The notes under the pieces were generated by a model that saw only the letters and a list, made by a program, of their open reading frames with translations, did not search any database and was not told the origin of the DNA. The position numbers and the translations under genes are program-made. A stretch of 64,000 nucleotides of DNA from Pogostemon cablin. Lineage: Eukaryota > Streptophyta > Magnoliopsida > Lamiales > Lamiaceae. How positions within the stretch are numbered: the first letter of the stretch is position 1; every line of letters begins with the position of its first letter. The DNA lies in contig JAHCLQ010000812.1 of assembly GCA_023678885.1 (NCBI GenBank), positions 1 to 64,000 on the forward strand, written 5' to 3'. Below, piece by piece: positions 1 through 10,484 of this stretch.

Positions 1-212
1 CGAGTTCTTTATTCAATAATTTGATTAAACGAAGATAATGACACTTTAGATGTCGAATCTATCATGCATTATATATTGTTTATCCTTTCTTTACTCAAAA
101 GGAATGGAGTTTTTTATTCAATGATTCTTTTAAACGAAGTGATAATGAGTCTTTAGACGTCGAATCTATCATGCATTATATGTTGTTTATCCTTTCTTAA
201 CTCATAAGGAAA

Positions 213-2134
213 CCCAGTTCTTTATTCAATGATTCGATTAAATGAAGAGATAATAAGCCTTTAAACGTCGAATCTATCATGCATTATATGTTGTTTATCT
301 TTTCTTAACTCGTAAAGAAATGAGTTCTTCATTCAATTATTCGATTAAACAAAAAGATAATTACTCATTAGACGTCGAATCTATCATGCATTATATGTAG
401 TTTATCCTTTCTTAACTCATAAAGAAGTGAGTTTTTTATTTAATGATTCGATTGAACGAAGTGATAATAGTCCTTAGACGTCTAATCTATCATGTATTAT
501 ATGTTGTTTATCCTTTCTAAACTCATAAGGAAACGAGTTCTTTATTCATTGATTCGATTAAACGAAGAGTTAATAAGTCTTCTAACGTTTAATGTATCAT
601 GCATTATATGTTGTTTATCCTTTCTTAACTCTTAAGGAAACATGTTTTTTATTCAATGATTCGATTAAACGAAGGGATAATGAGTCTTTAGACATCGAAT
701 CTATCATGCATTATATGTTGTTTATCCTTTCTTAACTCATAAACAAACGAGTTCTTTATTCAATGATTCTATTAAACAAAGAGATAATAAGTCTTTGAAC
801 GTCAAATCTATCATGCATTATACGTTGTTTATCTTTTCTTAACTCATAAAGAAATGACTTTTTTATTCAATGATTCGATTAAACGAAGAGATAATGACTC
901 TTTAGATGTCGAATCGATCATGCATTATATATTGTTTATCCTTTCTTAACTCATAAACAAACGATTTCTTTATTCAATGATTCGATTAAACGAAGAGATA
1001 ATAAGTCTTTGAACGTCAAATCTATCATGCATTATATGTTTTTTATCTTTTCATAACTCATAAAGAAACGAGTTTTTTATTCAATGATTCGATTAAACGA
1101 AGAGATAATGACTCTTTAGACGTCGAATCTATCATGCATTATATATTGTTTATCCTTTCTTAACTCATAAGAAAAGAAGTTTTTTATTCAATGATTCGTT
1201 TAAACGAAGTGATAATGAGTCTTTAGACGTCGAATCTATCATGCATTATATGTTGTTTATCCTTTCTTAACTCATAAGGAAACGAGTTCTTTATTCAATG
1301 ATTCGATTAAATGAAGAGATAATAAGTCTTTAAACGTCGAATCTATCATGCATTATATGTTGTTTATCTTTTCTTAACTCAAAAAGAAATGAGTTCTTTA
1401 TTCAATTATTCGATTAAACAAAGAGATAATTACTCTTTAGACGTCGAATCTATCATGCATTATATGTTGTTTATTCTTTCTTAACTCATGAAGAAGTGAG
1501 TTTTTTATTCAATGATTTCAATTAAACAAAGTGATAATAGTCCTTAGACGTCGAATCTATCATGCATTATATGTTGTTTATCCTTTCTTAACTCATAAGG
1601 AAACGAGTTCTTTATTCATTGATTCGATTAAACGAAGAGATAATAAGTCTTCAACGTCGAATTTATCATGCATTATATGTCGTTTATCCTTTCTTAACTC
1701 TTAAGTAAACATGTTCTTTATTCAATGATTCGATTTAACGAAGAGATAATGAGTCTTTAGACATCGAATCTATCATGCATTATATGTTATTTATCCTTTC
1801 TTAACTCATAAAGAAATGAGTTCTTTATTCAATGATTCGATTAAACAAAGAGATAATAAGTCTTTGAACATCGAATCTATCATGCATTATATGTTGTTTA
1901 TCTTTTCTTAACTCATAAAGAAACGAGTTTTTTATTCAATGATTCGATTAAAAAAGAGATAAACACTTTAGATGTCGAATCTATCATGCATTATATACTG
2001 TTTATCCTTTCTTAACTCATAAGGAAAGGAGTTTTTTATTCAATGATTCTTTTAAACGAAGTGATAATGAGTCTTTAGACGTCGAATCTATCATGCATTA
2101 TATGTTGTTTATCCTTTCATAACTCATAAGGAAA
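213..2134. repeat. 18-monomer higher-order unit (1,922 bp)
   Basis: The distance between successive monomers carrying the rare CCCAGTTC variant followed by AATAAGCC. It equals one 10-monomer unit plus one 8-monomer unit. The same 1,922-bp spacing occurs at 43441-45363 and 48751-50673, so it is a real second-level period. Confidence 0.8.
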
Positions 2135-3493
2135 CCCAGTTCTTTATTCAATGATTCGATTAAATGAAGAGAAAATAAGCCTTTAATCGTCGAATCTATC
2201 ATGCATTATATGTTGTTTATCTTTTCTTAACTCATGAAGAAATGAGTTCTTTATTCAATGATTCGATTAAATAAAGAGATAATTACTCTTTAGACGTCGA
2301 ATCAATCATGCATTATATGTTGTTTATCCTTTCTTAACTCATAAAGAAGTGAGTTTTTTATTCAATGATTCGATTAAACAAAGTGATAATAGTCCTTAGA
2401 CGTCGAATCTATCATGCATTATATGTTGTTTATCCTTTCTTAACTCATAAAGAAACGAGGTCTTTATTCATTGATTCGATTAAACGAATAGATAATAAGT
2501 CTTCTAACGTTGAATCTATCAAGGATTATGTGTTGTTTATCCTTTTTTAACTCTTAAGTAAACATGTTCTTTATTCAATGATTCGATTTAACGAAGAGAT
2601 AATGAGTCTTTAGACATCGAATCTATCATGCATTATATGTTGTTTATCCTTTCTTAACTCATAAAGAAACGAGTTCTTTATTCAATGATTCGATTAAACA
2701 AAGAGATAGTAAGTCTTTGAACGTCGAATCTATCATGTATTATATGTTGTTTATCTTTTCTTAATTCATAAAGAAATGAGTTTTTTATTCAATGATTCGA
2801 TTAAACAAAGAGATAAACACTTTAGATGTCGAATCTATCATGCATTATATACCGTTTATCCTTTCTTAACTCATAAGGAAAGGAGTTTTTTATTCAGTGA
2901 TTCTTTTAAACGAAGTGATAATGAGTCTTTAGACATCGAATCTATCATGCATTATATGTTGTTTATCTTTTCTAAACTCATAAAGAAACGAGTTTTTTAT
3001 TCAATGATTCGATTAAACAAAGAGATAAACACTTTAGATGTCGAATCTATCATGCATTATATACTGTTTATCCTTTCTTAACTCATAAGGAAAGGAGTTT
3101 TTTATTCAATGATTCGTTTAAACGAAGTGATAATGAGTCTTTAGACGTCGAATCTATCATGTATTATATGTTGTTTATCCTTTCTTAACTCATAAGGAAA
3201 CGAGTTCTTTATTCAATGATTCGATTAAATGAAAATATAATAAGTCTTTAAACATCGAATCTATCATGCATTATATGTTGTTTATCTTGTCTTAACTCAA
3301 AAAGAAATGAGTTCTTTATTCAATGATTCGATTAAACAAAGAGATAATTAATCTTTAGACGTCGAATCAATCATGCATTATATGTTGTTTATCCTTTCTT
3401 CACTCATAAAGAAGTGAGTTTTTTATTCAATGATTCAATTAAACAAAGTGATAATAATCCTTAGACATCGAATCTATCATGCATCATATGTTG

Positions 3494-3498
3494 TTTAT
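3494..3498. other. Left target-site duplication, locus A
   Basis: TTTAT, directly repeated at 6458-6462. Joining the flanks at this repeat restores a normal monomer stretch (TTGTTTATCCTTTC), which proves insertion into the satellite. The same five bases flank every locus. Confidence 0.92.
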
Positions 3499-4638
3499 TG
3501 TTTGCCTCATTTTTGTAGCACTCACGAGCAAGAATACTCGATCGTTGTAGTAGTATATCCCAAGAAAAATTATCAATCCATAAAGGAGTTATGTTCGGAC
3601 TAGCAAAATACGTGAGTTCATGTTCATATTGTTTTTGTAAAGATGATCTGGGGTTTTGAGATTGATTAACAACTAAAACAAGTAACAAGTAAATAAGAAT
3701 AGCAAATAATAGAAATGACAAGTAAAGAAAATGGGTGCTAAAGTTCAAGTATGGAAAAACATGGGATTAGAAACATCCAAGCACACTCGATTCATATTAT
3801 CATGCAAAAGGAATTTAACTCAATTGATGTAGACTAAGGGTGATCACGATTGTATCCTAAGCTCCCTTTCGTGTTACAAAGGTTGTTGATCCATTTTAGA
3901 CTCCCAAAAGCACTTAAGATCAAAGCCCAACATTAACCCCTTCCATCTAGGTACTAGTTAGATTAAACTCTCCCTTTTTGTGTACTAAGGCCAACGAATG
4001 GATTGGTTCCCCTCATTGAATTCAAATATCCTTTTGGACAAACCCAAACTCAATGTCTAATCATGCCTTCCTAATACTATAGAGGGTCGTTTCCGTCTCA
4101 CTCCAAGCAATACATACATGAACATCATGATAGCATTTAATTACCACAAATAATCCATTGATCAATAATCCATTAAACCAATAAACATTCATGAATAACA
4201 AACCATGCCATCACAACATCAAGACAATTAAACTCCATGATTAGAAATCAACATCAATTAAACCAAAAACCAATTTAATCCACATGATAATATAAATCTA
4301 ATATGCTCTTCATGCTCCTAATCCCACTAGAGGGATTAGCCTAACATGATAAGGGTAACAAAACAAATAAATAATTTATTACAAATACCCATAGTCTTAG
4401 ATCTAAAGAAATACAAAATGAATGGATTCTTCCCTATCAATTTCTTGAAGAGAATCTTCTATTCTTCTTGATCTCCACCTCTAGCTCTTGATTTTGAAGT
4501 CTTTAGCACCAAAAATGGAAGATATGATGGGTGGATGAAGATGGATGAAGATGAAGGTGGAAAATGGAAGAAATGGTGTGTGATGTGTGTGTAGAGGATG
4601 GGATTTTCGGATCCCTTGCCAATTGTTGAATAAAGGGG

Positions 4639-4646
4639 TATTTATA
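4639..4646 (-). promoter_or_regulatory. LTR TATA box (locus A)
   Basis: TATAAATA on the minus strand, set inside the 16-bp near-palindrome GGGGTATTTATACCCC (4635-4650). It lies between the GC-rich U3 minisatellite and the AT-rich remainder of the LTR, so transcription of the element would start about 30 bp further down the minus strand, near 4610. Equivalent boxes are at 20146, 35132, 53177 and 60002. Confidence 0.7.
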
Positions 4647-4694
4647 CCCCTATGGAGGCTTCTAGAAGGATCTGGAAATTTCTGCAGGAACATA

Positions 4695-5033
4695 CACGGC
4701 ACGAGTCGTGCTCTGCAACACGGCCACGAGGTGGCCGTGTTGTGTCTTCTGATGCTGCCGCACGGCCTTTCCTTACAGGGCCGTGTTACGCAACACGGCT
4801 CGTGTGCTGCAACACGAGTCGTGTGTTGTAACACGGGCACAGGGTGGTCGTGTTGGCTCTTCTGATGTCGGCACACGGCCACTTCTTCCAGGGCCGTGTT
4901 GGCTACACGGCTCGTGCTACCAACTCGACTCGTGCAACTGGACACGGCCTTAAGTTGCCCGTGTTGAATGACTAGGTGTCGCCGCACGGCCACCTCTTAC
5001 AGGGCCGTGTTGGCTACACGGCCCGTGTTGGTG
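4695..5033 (-). repeat. GC-rich U3 minisatellite, 3 units of about 112 bp (locus A)
   Basis: Three imperfect tandem units. The landmark CACGGCC begins at 4761, 4874 and 4985 (spacings 113 and 111), each followed by a CAGGGCCGTGTT segment. The units are dense in CACGG/CCGTG inverted repeats. The strongest hairpin has perfect 12-bp arms (CAACACGGCCAC at 4716-4727 and its complement at 4731-4742) with a 3-base loop. The base composition contrasts sharply with the AT-rich surroundings. Its place just upstream of the TATA box suggests an enhancer-like role, which is inference. Confidence 0.85.
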
Positions 5034-5286
5034 CCGGCTCCTGTTTTTCTTCACTGTTTTGGCACGTTCTCCCTCGTTTCAACTCCGAATTGAGATCTGT
5101 TTTTTCCTACATCTTCCTTATCATGTTTAGCATCCAATAAAAAGTGAAAATCTTAAGTTTAAGCTCATTCAAACACATTTCAATAAAAACACAAAACACA
5201 ACCAAATAACACATAAAGTACGGATAAAATAATACGAAAACACATCAAAAAAGACACTAAAATGTAGGTGAAAATAGCTCTAATCA

Positions 5287-5302
5287 ACCCCCCAAACTTA
5301 AG
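5287..5302 (-). other. Polypurine tract of locus A
   Basis: The minus-strand sequence CTTAAGTTTGGGGGGT abuts the LTR terminus TGATTAGAGC. A G-rich purine run directly upstream of a 3' LTR is the expected primer for plus-strand DNA synthesis, and it fixes both the LTR boundary and the minus-strand orientation. Confidence 0.85.
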
Positions 5303-5304
5303 GT

Positions 5305-5324
5305 GTTGCACCTCCCCGAGCAAC
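5305..5324. other. Decayed hairpin beside polypurine tract (locus A)
   Basis: In loci B, C and D the polypurine tract is followed by GTTGCTCG, TCCC, CGAGCAAC, a perfect 8-bp stem with a 4-base loop. Here the left arm reads GTTGCACC, so the stem is broken in this copy only. Confidence 0.7.
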
Positions 5325-6334
5325 GAAAATGACAAATCAAAAGGAGAAATTTTCACCTAGAAAAGACTAAACGAATATAAGCAATAACACATCGTTAGCA
5401 ATAATAACAACAAACTATGCTAAGTCATCCTACAACATTAAAATCATGACATGAGAAATTAACAAGTTCAACCAAAAGAGACTAAAGTGTAATATAGTTC
5501 CTTTTATGTCCAAGCCTCACAATGGATATTGATGTCTCTCAACACTCTTTTGAACTCGGATAAAACACACTCATTAATCGATTGGCTCGACTCGCTATAA
5601 GCTTGCTCGCGGACTATAAACACAAACCACCAAAGTTTCAATTATTGATCAAAAAGGTCTTTAATTAGGATGTAATGATAGGCTCTTTGGTAGGGTAGGA
5701 AGTATATGGATAAGAGTGACTCAACAAGTGTAAGTAATCAAAGAGATGGCCAATTTCCTCAACTTCTTCACTTTCTTTTCTTCCTTGCTTATCTTTACTA
5801 ATCTCAAGCACTATTCATTAACTTCCCTAGGATTGAGCTTCTTTTGTTGCATGCTTTCTTTCTTTGAATTTTGTTTACTTGAGCATTTTGATGTTGATTT
5901 GCTCCTTTCTTACTTTGAGGTTGCATGTGCATTCTTGTTTTGCTCTTTTCATCCTTTTTCTTGCTTGTTTACCATGTCCTTTTTCTTCTTTTGCTAATCA
6001 GTCAATCCTTTCTAACTACCATCTCCTCAATCAACCACACAAAGGTATATATTATCTTGAATGGGTAATTAAGGCTTGTAATGTGCTAAATTCACAAGAA
6101 ATAGGCTTATAGGCTCAAAATGGTTAACTAAGGATGATGTTCATGGTAGGGAACATATATGGCAATGACTATAATAACAAGGATGGCCTTAGACCAATCT
6201 CCACTAATCGGGCTCGTTCCTATAGTCCTTGAGCAAGTTCTAACTTATCAAACACAACCGATCCACTCATGAAGAAATACCATGTGTGCATGGTTGAGGC
6301 TCAAATGCTCACAAGCTTGTGCTCGGACCTTAAG

Positions 6335-6457
6335 CTCATTCACACACATTTCAATAAAAACACAAAACACAACCAAATAACACATAAAATACAGATAAAA
6401 TAATACGAAAACACATCTAAAAAGACACTAAAATGTAGGTGAAAATAGCTCTAATCA
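6335..6457 (-). mobile_element. Truncated 5' LTR stub of locus A (123 bp)
   Basis: It matches LTR positions 5164-5286 of the same locus: CTCATTCA..., then the AAACACAAAACACAACC segment, ending in TAATCA. Its outer end keeps the authentic LTR terminus beside the TTTAT duplication. Its inner end is the deletion breakpoint. Confidence 0.88.
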
Positions 6458-8559
6458 TTTATCCTTTCTTAACTCATAAGGAAACGAGTTCTTTATTCAT
6501 TGATTCGATTAAACGAAGAGATAATAAGTCTTCTAACGTCGAATCTATCATGCATTATGTGTCGTTTATCCTTTTTTAACTCTTAAGTAAACATGTTCTT
6601 TATTCAATGATTCGATTTAACGAAGAGATAATGAGTCTTTAGACATCGAATCTATCATGCATTATATGTTATTTATCCTTTCTTAACTCATAAAGAAACG
6701 AGTTCTTTATTCAATGATTCGCTTAAACAAAGAGATAGTAAGTCTTTGAACGTCGAATCTATCATGTATTATATGTTGTTTATCTTTTCTTAACTCATAA
6801 AGAAACGAGTTTTTTATTCAATGATTCGATTAAACAAAGAGATAAACACTTTAGATGTCGAATCTATCATGCATTATATACTGTTTATCCTTTCTTAACT
6901 CATAAGGAAAGGAGTTTTTTATTCAATGATTCTTTTAAACGAAGTGATAATGAGTCTTTAGACATTGAATCTATCATGCATTATATGTTGTTTATCCTTT
7001 CTTAACTCATAAGGAAACCCAGTTCTTTATTCAATGATTCGATTAAATGAAGAGATAATAAGCCTTTAAACGTCGAATCTATCATGTATTATATGTTGTT
7101 TATCTTTTCTTAACTCATAAAGAAATGAGTTCTTCATTCAATTATTCGATTAAACAAAAAGATAATTACTCATAAGATGTCGAATCTATCATGCATTATA
7201 TGTTGTTTATCCTTTCTTAACTCATAAAGAAGTGAGTTTTTTATTTAATGATTCGATTAAACGAAGTGATAATAGTCCTTAGACGTCGAATCTATCATGC
7301 ATTATATGTTGTTTATCCTTTCTTAACTCATAAGGAAACGAGTTCTTTATTCATTGATTCGATTAAACGAAGAGTTAATAAGTCTTCTAACGTTTAATGT
7401 ATCATGCATTATATGTTGTTTATCCTTTCTTAACTCTTAAGGAAACATGTTCTTTATTCAATGATTCGATTAAACGAAGAGATAATGAGTCTTTAGACAT
7501 CGAATCTATCATGCATTATATGTTGTTTATCCTTTCTTAACTCATAAACAAACGAGTTCTTTATTCAATGATTCGATTAAACGAAGAGATAATAAGTTTT
7601 TGAACATCAAATCTATCATGCATTATATGTTGTTTATCTTTTCTTAACTTATAAAGAAATGAGTTTTTTATTCAATGATTCGATTAAACGAAGAGATAAT
7701 GACTCTTTAGACGTCGAATCTATCATGCATTATATATTGTTTATCCTTTCTTAACTCATAAGAAAAGGAGTTTTTTTATTCAATGATTCGTTTAAACGAA
7801 GTGATAATGAGTCTTTAGACGTCGAATCTATCATGCATTATATGTTGTTTATCCTTTCTTAACTCATAAGGAAACGAGTTCTTTATTCAATGATTCGATT
7901 AAATGAAGAGATAATAAGTCTTTAAATGTCGAATCTATCATGCATTATATGTTGTTTATCTTTTCTTAACTCAAAAAGAAATGAGTTCTTTATTCAACTA
8001 TTCGATTAAACAAAGAGATAATTACTCTTTAGACGTCGAATCTATCACGTATTATATGTTGTTCATCCTTTCTTAACTCATAAAGAAGTGAGTTTTTTAT
8101 TCAATGATTAGATTAAACAAAGTGATAATAGTACTTAGACGTCGAATCTATCATGCATTATATGTTGTTTATCCTTTCTTAACTCATAAGGAAACAAGTT
8201 CTTTATTCATTGATTCGATTAAACGAAGAGATAATAAGTCTTCTAACGTCGAATCTATCATGCATTATATGTCGTTTATCCTTTCTTAACTCTTAAGTAA
8301 ACATGTTCTTTATTCAATTATTCGATTTAACAAAGAGATAATGAGTCTTTAGACATCGAATCTATCATGCATTATATGTTGTTTATCCTTTCTTAACTCA
8401 TAAAGAAACGAGTTCTTTATTCAATGATTCGATTAAACAAAGAGATAGTAAGTCTTTGAACGTCGAATCTATCATGCATTATATGTTGTTTATCTTTTCT
8501 TAACTCATAAAGAAACGAGTTTTTATTCAATGATTCGATTAAACAAAGAGATAAACACT

Positions 8560-8760
8560 TTAGATGTCGAATCTATCATGCATTATATACTGTTTATCCT
8601 TTCTTTTAACTCATAAGGAAAGGAGTTTTTTATTCAATGATTCTTTTAAACGAAGTGATAATGAGTCTTTAGAGTCGAATCTATCATGCATTATATGTTT
8701 TTATCCTTTCTTAATTCATAAGGAAAATGAAGAGATAATAAGCCTTTAAACGTCGAATCT
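8560..8760. repeat. Deletion-bearing monomers marking one higher-order lineage
   Basis: Two adjacent monomers with three linked lesions: TTTAGAGTCGAATC (2 bases lost from GACGTC), ATATGTTTTTATCC (3 bases lost), and AAGGAAAATGAAGAG (about 30 bp lost from the middle of a type b monomer). The same linked set occurs near 23,545, 38,850, 42,050 and 47,370, so those stretches share descent. Confidence 0.85.
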
Positions 8761-10484
8761 ATATGCATTATATGTTGTTTATCTTTTCTTAACTCATAAA
8801 GAAATGAGTTCTTCATTCAATTATTCGATTAAACAAAAAGATAATTACTCATTAGATGTCGAATCTATCATGCATTATATGTTGTTTATCCTTTCTTAAC
8901 TCATAAAGAAGTGAGTTTTTATTTAATGATTCGATTAAACGAAGTGATAATAGTCCTTAGATGTCGAATCTATCATGCATTATATGTTGCTTATCCTTTC
9001 ATAACTCATAAGGAAACGAGTTCTTTATTCATTGATTCGATTAAACGAAGAGTTAATATGTCTTCTAACGTTTAATGTATCATGCATTATATGTTGTTTA
9101 TCCTTTCTTAACTCTTAAGGAAACATGTTCTTTATTCAATGATTCGATTAAACAAAGAGATAATAAGTCTTTAAATGTCGAATCTATCATGCATTATATG
9201 TTGTTTATCTTTTCTTAATTCTTAAAGAAATGAGTTCTTTATTCAATGATTCGATTAAACAAAGAGATAATTACTCTTTAGACGTCGAATCTATCATGCA
9301 TTATATGTTGTTTATCCTTTCTTAACTCATAAACAAACGAGTTCTTTATTCAATGATTCGATTAAACGAAGAGATAATAAGTTTTTGAACATCAAATCTA
9401 TCATGCATTATATGTTGTTTATCTTTTCTTAACTCATAAAGAAACGAGTTTTTTATTCAATGATTCGATTAAACGAAGAGATAATGACTCTTTAGACGTC
9501 GAATCTATCATGCATTATATATTGTTTATCCTTTCTTAACTCATAAGAAAAGGAGTTTTTTTATTCAATGATTCGTTTAAACGAAGTGATAATGAGTCTT
9601 TAGACGTCGAATCTATCATGCATTATATGTTGTTTATCCTTTCTTAACTCATAAGGAAACGAGTTCTTTATTCAATGATTCGATTAAATGAAGAGATAAT
9701 AAGTCTTTAAAGGTCGAATCTATCATGCATTATATGTTGTTTATCTTTTCTTAATTCTTAAAGAAATGAGTTCTTTATTCAATGATTCGATTAAACAAAG
9801 AGATAATTACTCTTTAGACGTCGAATCTATCATGCATTATATGTTGTTTATCCTTTCTTAACTCATAAAGAAGTGAATTTTTTATTCAATGATTCTATTA
9901 AACAAAGTGATAATAGTCCTTAGACGTCGAATCTATTATGTATTATATGTTGTTTATCCTTTCTTAACTCATAAGGAAACGAGTTCTTTATTCATTGATT
10001 CAATTAAACGAAGAGATAATAAGTCTTCTAACGTCGAATCTATCATGCATTATATGTCGTTTATCCTTTCTTAACTCTTAAGAAAACATGTTCTTTATTC
10101 AATGATTTGATTTAACGAAGAGTTAATGAATCTTTAGACATCGAATCTATCATGCATTATATGTTGTTTATCCTTTCTTAACACTTAAGGAAACATGTTC
10201 TTTATTCAATGATTCGATTAAACGAAGAGATAATGAGTCTTTAGACATCGAATCTATCATGCATTATATGGTGTATATCTTTTCTTTATTCAATAATTTG
10301 ATTAAATGAGGAGATAATAAGTCTTTGAACGTCCAATCTATTATGCATTATATGTTGTTTATCTTTTCTTAACTCATAAAGAAACGAGTTTTTTATTCAA
10401 TGATTCGATTAAACAGAGATAATGACACTTTAGATGTCGAATCTATCATGCATTATATGTTGTTTATCCTTTCTTAACTCATAA

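Larger units (their letters stand above)
1..3498. repeat. 107-bp satellite array, block 1
   Basis: Head-to-tail monomers of 104-107 bp. Each contains the landmarks CTATCATGCATTATAT, TTTATCCTTTCTTAACTC and ATTCAATGATTCGATTAAA in that order. Monomers fall into about eight recurring types, told apart by the segment after AACTCAT and the segment before GACGTC. The CCCAGTTC variant recurs at 213 and 2135, giving a 1,922-bp (18-monomer) higher-order period. The final monomer, ending at 3498, carries the private change GCATCATATG and is cut by retrotransposon locus A. The last five bases (TTTAT) are the left target-site duplication. No gene is supported here. Confidence 0.97.
3499..5286 (-). mobile_element. 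3' LTR of locus A (full length, 1,788 bp)
   Basis: On the minus strand it runs TGATTAGAGC ... GAGGCAAACA, ending with the canonical TG...CA. It is preceded by the polypurine tract. It has the same length as the LTR at 52037-53824. From the U3 end it contains the GC-rich minisatellite (4695-5033), the TATA box (4639-4646), and a long AT-rich R/U5 portion. No coding sequence is credible inside it. Confidence 0.9.
5287..6334 (-). mobile_element. Non-coding 3' internal region of locus A
   Basis: Sequence between the polypurine tract and the deletion junction. It is shared with loci B, C and D/E. On plus it is rich in T and C (5746-5970). Small open frames occur on plus, antisense to the element, and are not supported as genes. 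In autonomous relatives this position is the spacer between pol (or env) and the 3' LTR. I see no motif here other than the terminal hairpin beside the polypurine tract. Confidence 0.75.
3499..6457 (-). mobile_element. Athila-like LTR retrotransposon, internally deleted (locus A)
   Basis: Read on the minus strand, the element consists of a 123-bp 5' LTR stub (6335-6457), about 1.05 kb of 3' internal sequence (5287-6334), the polypurine tract, and a complete 1,788-bp 3' LTR (3499-5286). Gag, pol and most of the 5' LTR are missing. The deletion joins ...GGACCTTAAG to CTCATTCAC, using TTAAG microhomology with the TTTAAGCTCATTC found in the LTR. The TTTAT repeats at 3494-3498 and 6458-6462 show that the outer ends are the original insertion ends. 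Locus A differs from B and C by a complete third U3 minisatellite unit, a 10-bp deletion near 6,194, and a damaged hairpin arm beside the polypurine tract. Confidence 0.9.

Noticed and set aside
1..3493. CRISPR array as an explanation of the regular repeats
   Set aside because: There are no unique spacers: the whole 107-bp unit repeats, the context is an Athila-type plant retrotransposon, and no cas gene is present.
3461..3748. 95-codon minus-strand frame at the LTR/satellite edge, and similar frames near 18,912, 33,898 and 58,823
   Set aside because: They cross the insertion boundary or lie in U5, and show no family resemblance.
4020..4060. Host gene or tRNA in the 1-kb AT-rich portion of the LTR
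   Set aside because: No cloverleaf-like A and B boxes, splice-like structure or sustained reading frame. The stretch is present in every LTR copy.
4481..4993. 170-codon minus-strand frame in the LTR (also near 20.0, 35.0, 53.0 and 59.8 kb)
   Set aside because: It runs from U3 across the TATA box into R, and its composition comes from the GC-rich minisatellite. It would begin upstream of the inferred transcription start. The overlapping 92-codon plus-strand frame is its shadow.
5746..6112. 83- and 82-codon plus-strand frames in the internal remnant, present in every locus
   Set aside because: They overlap each other, are antisense to the element, and are Phe/Leu/Ser-rich low-complexity translations of a T/C-rich stretch.
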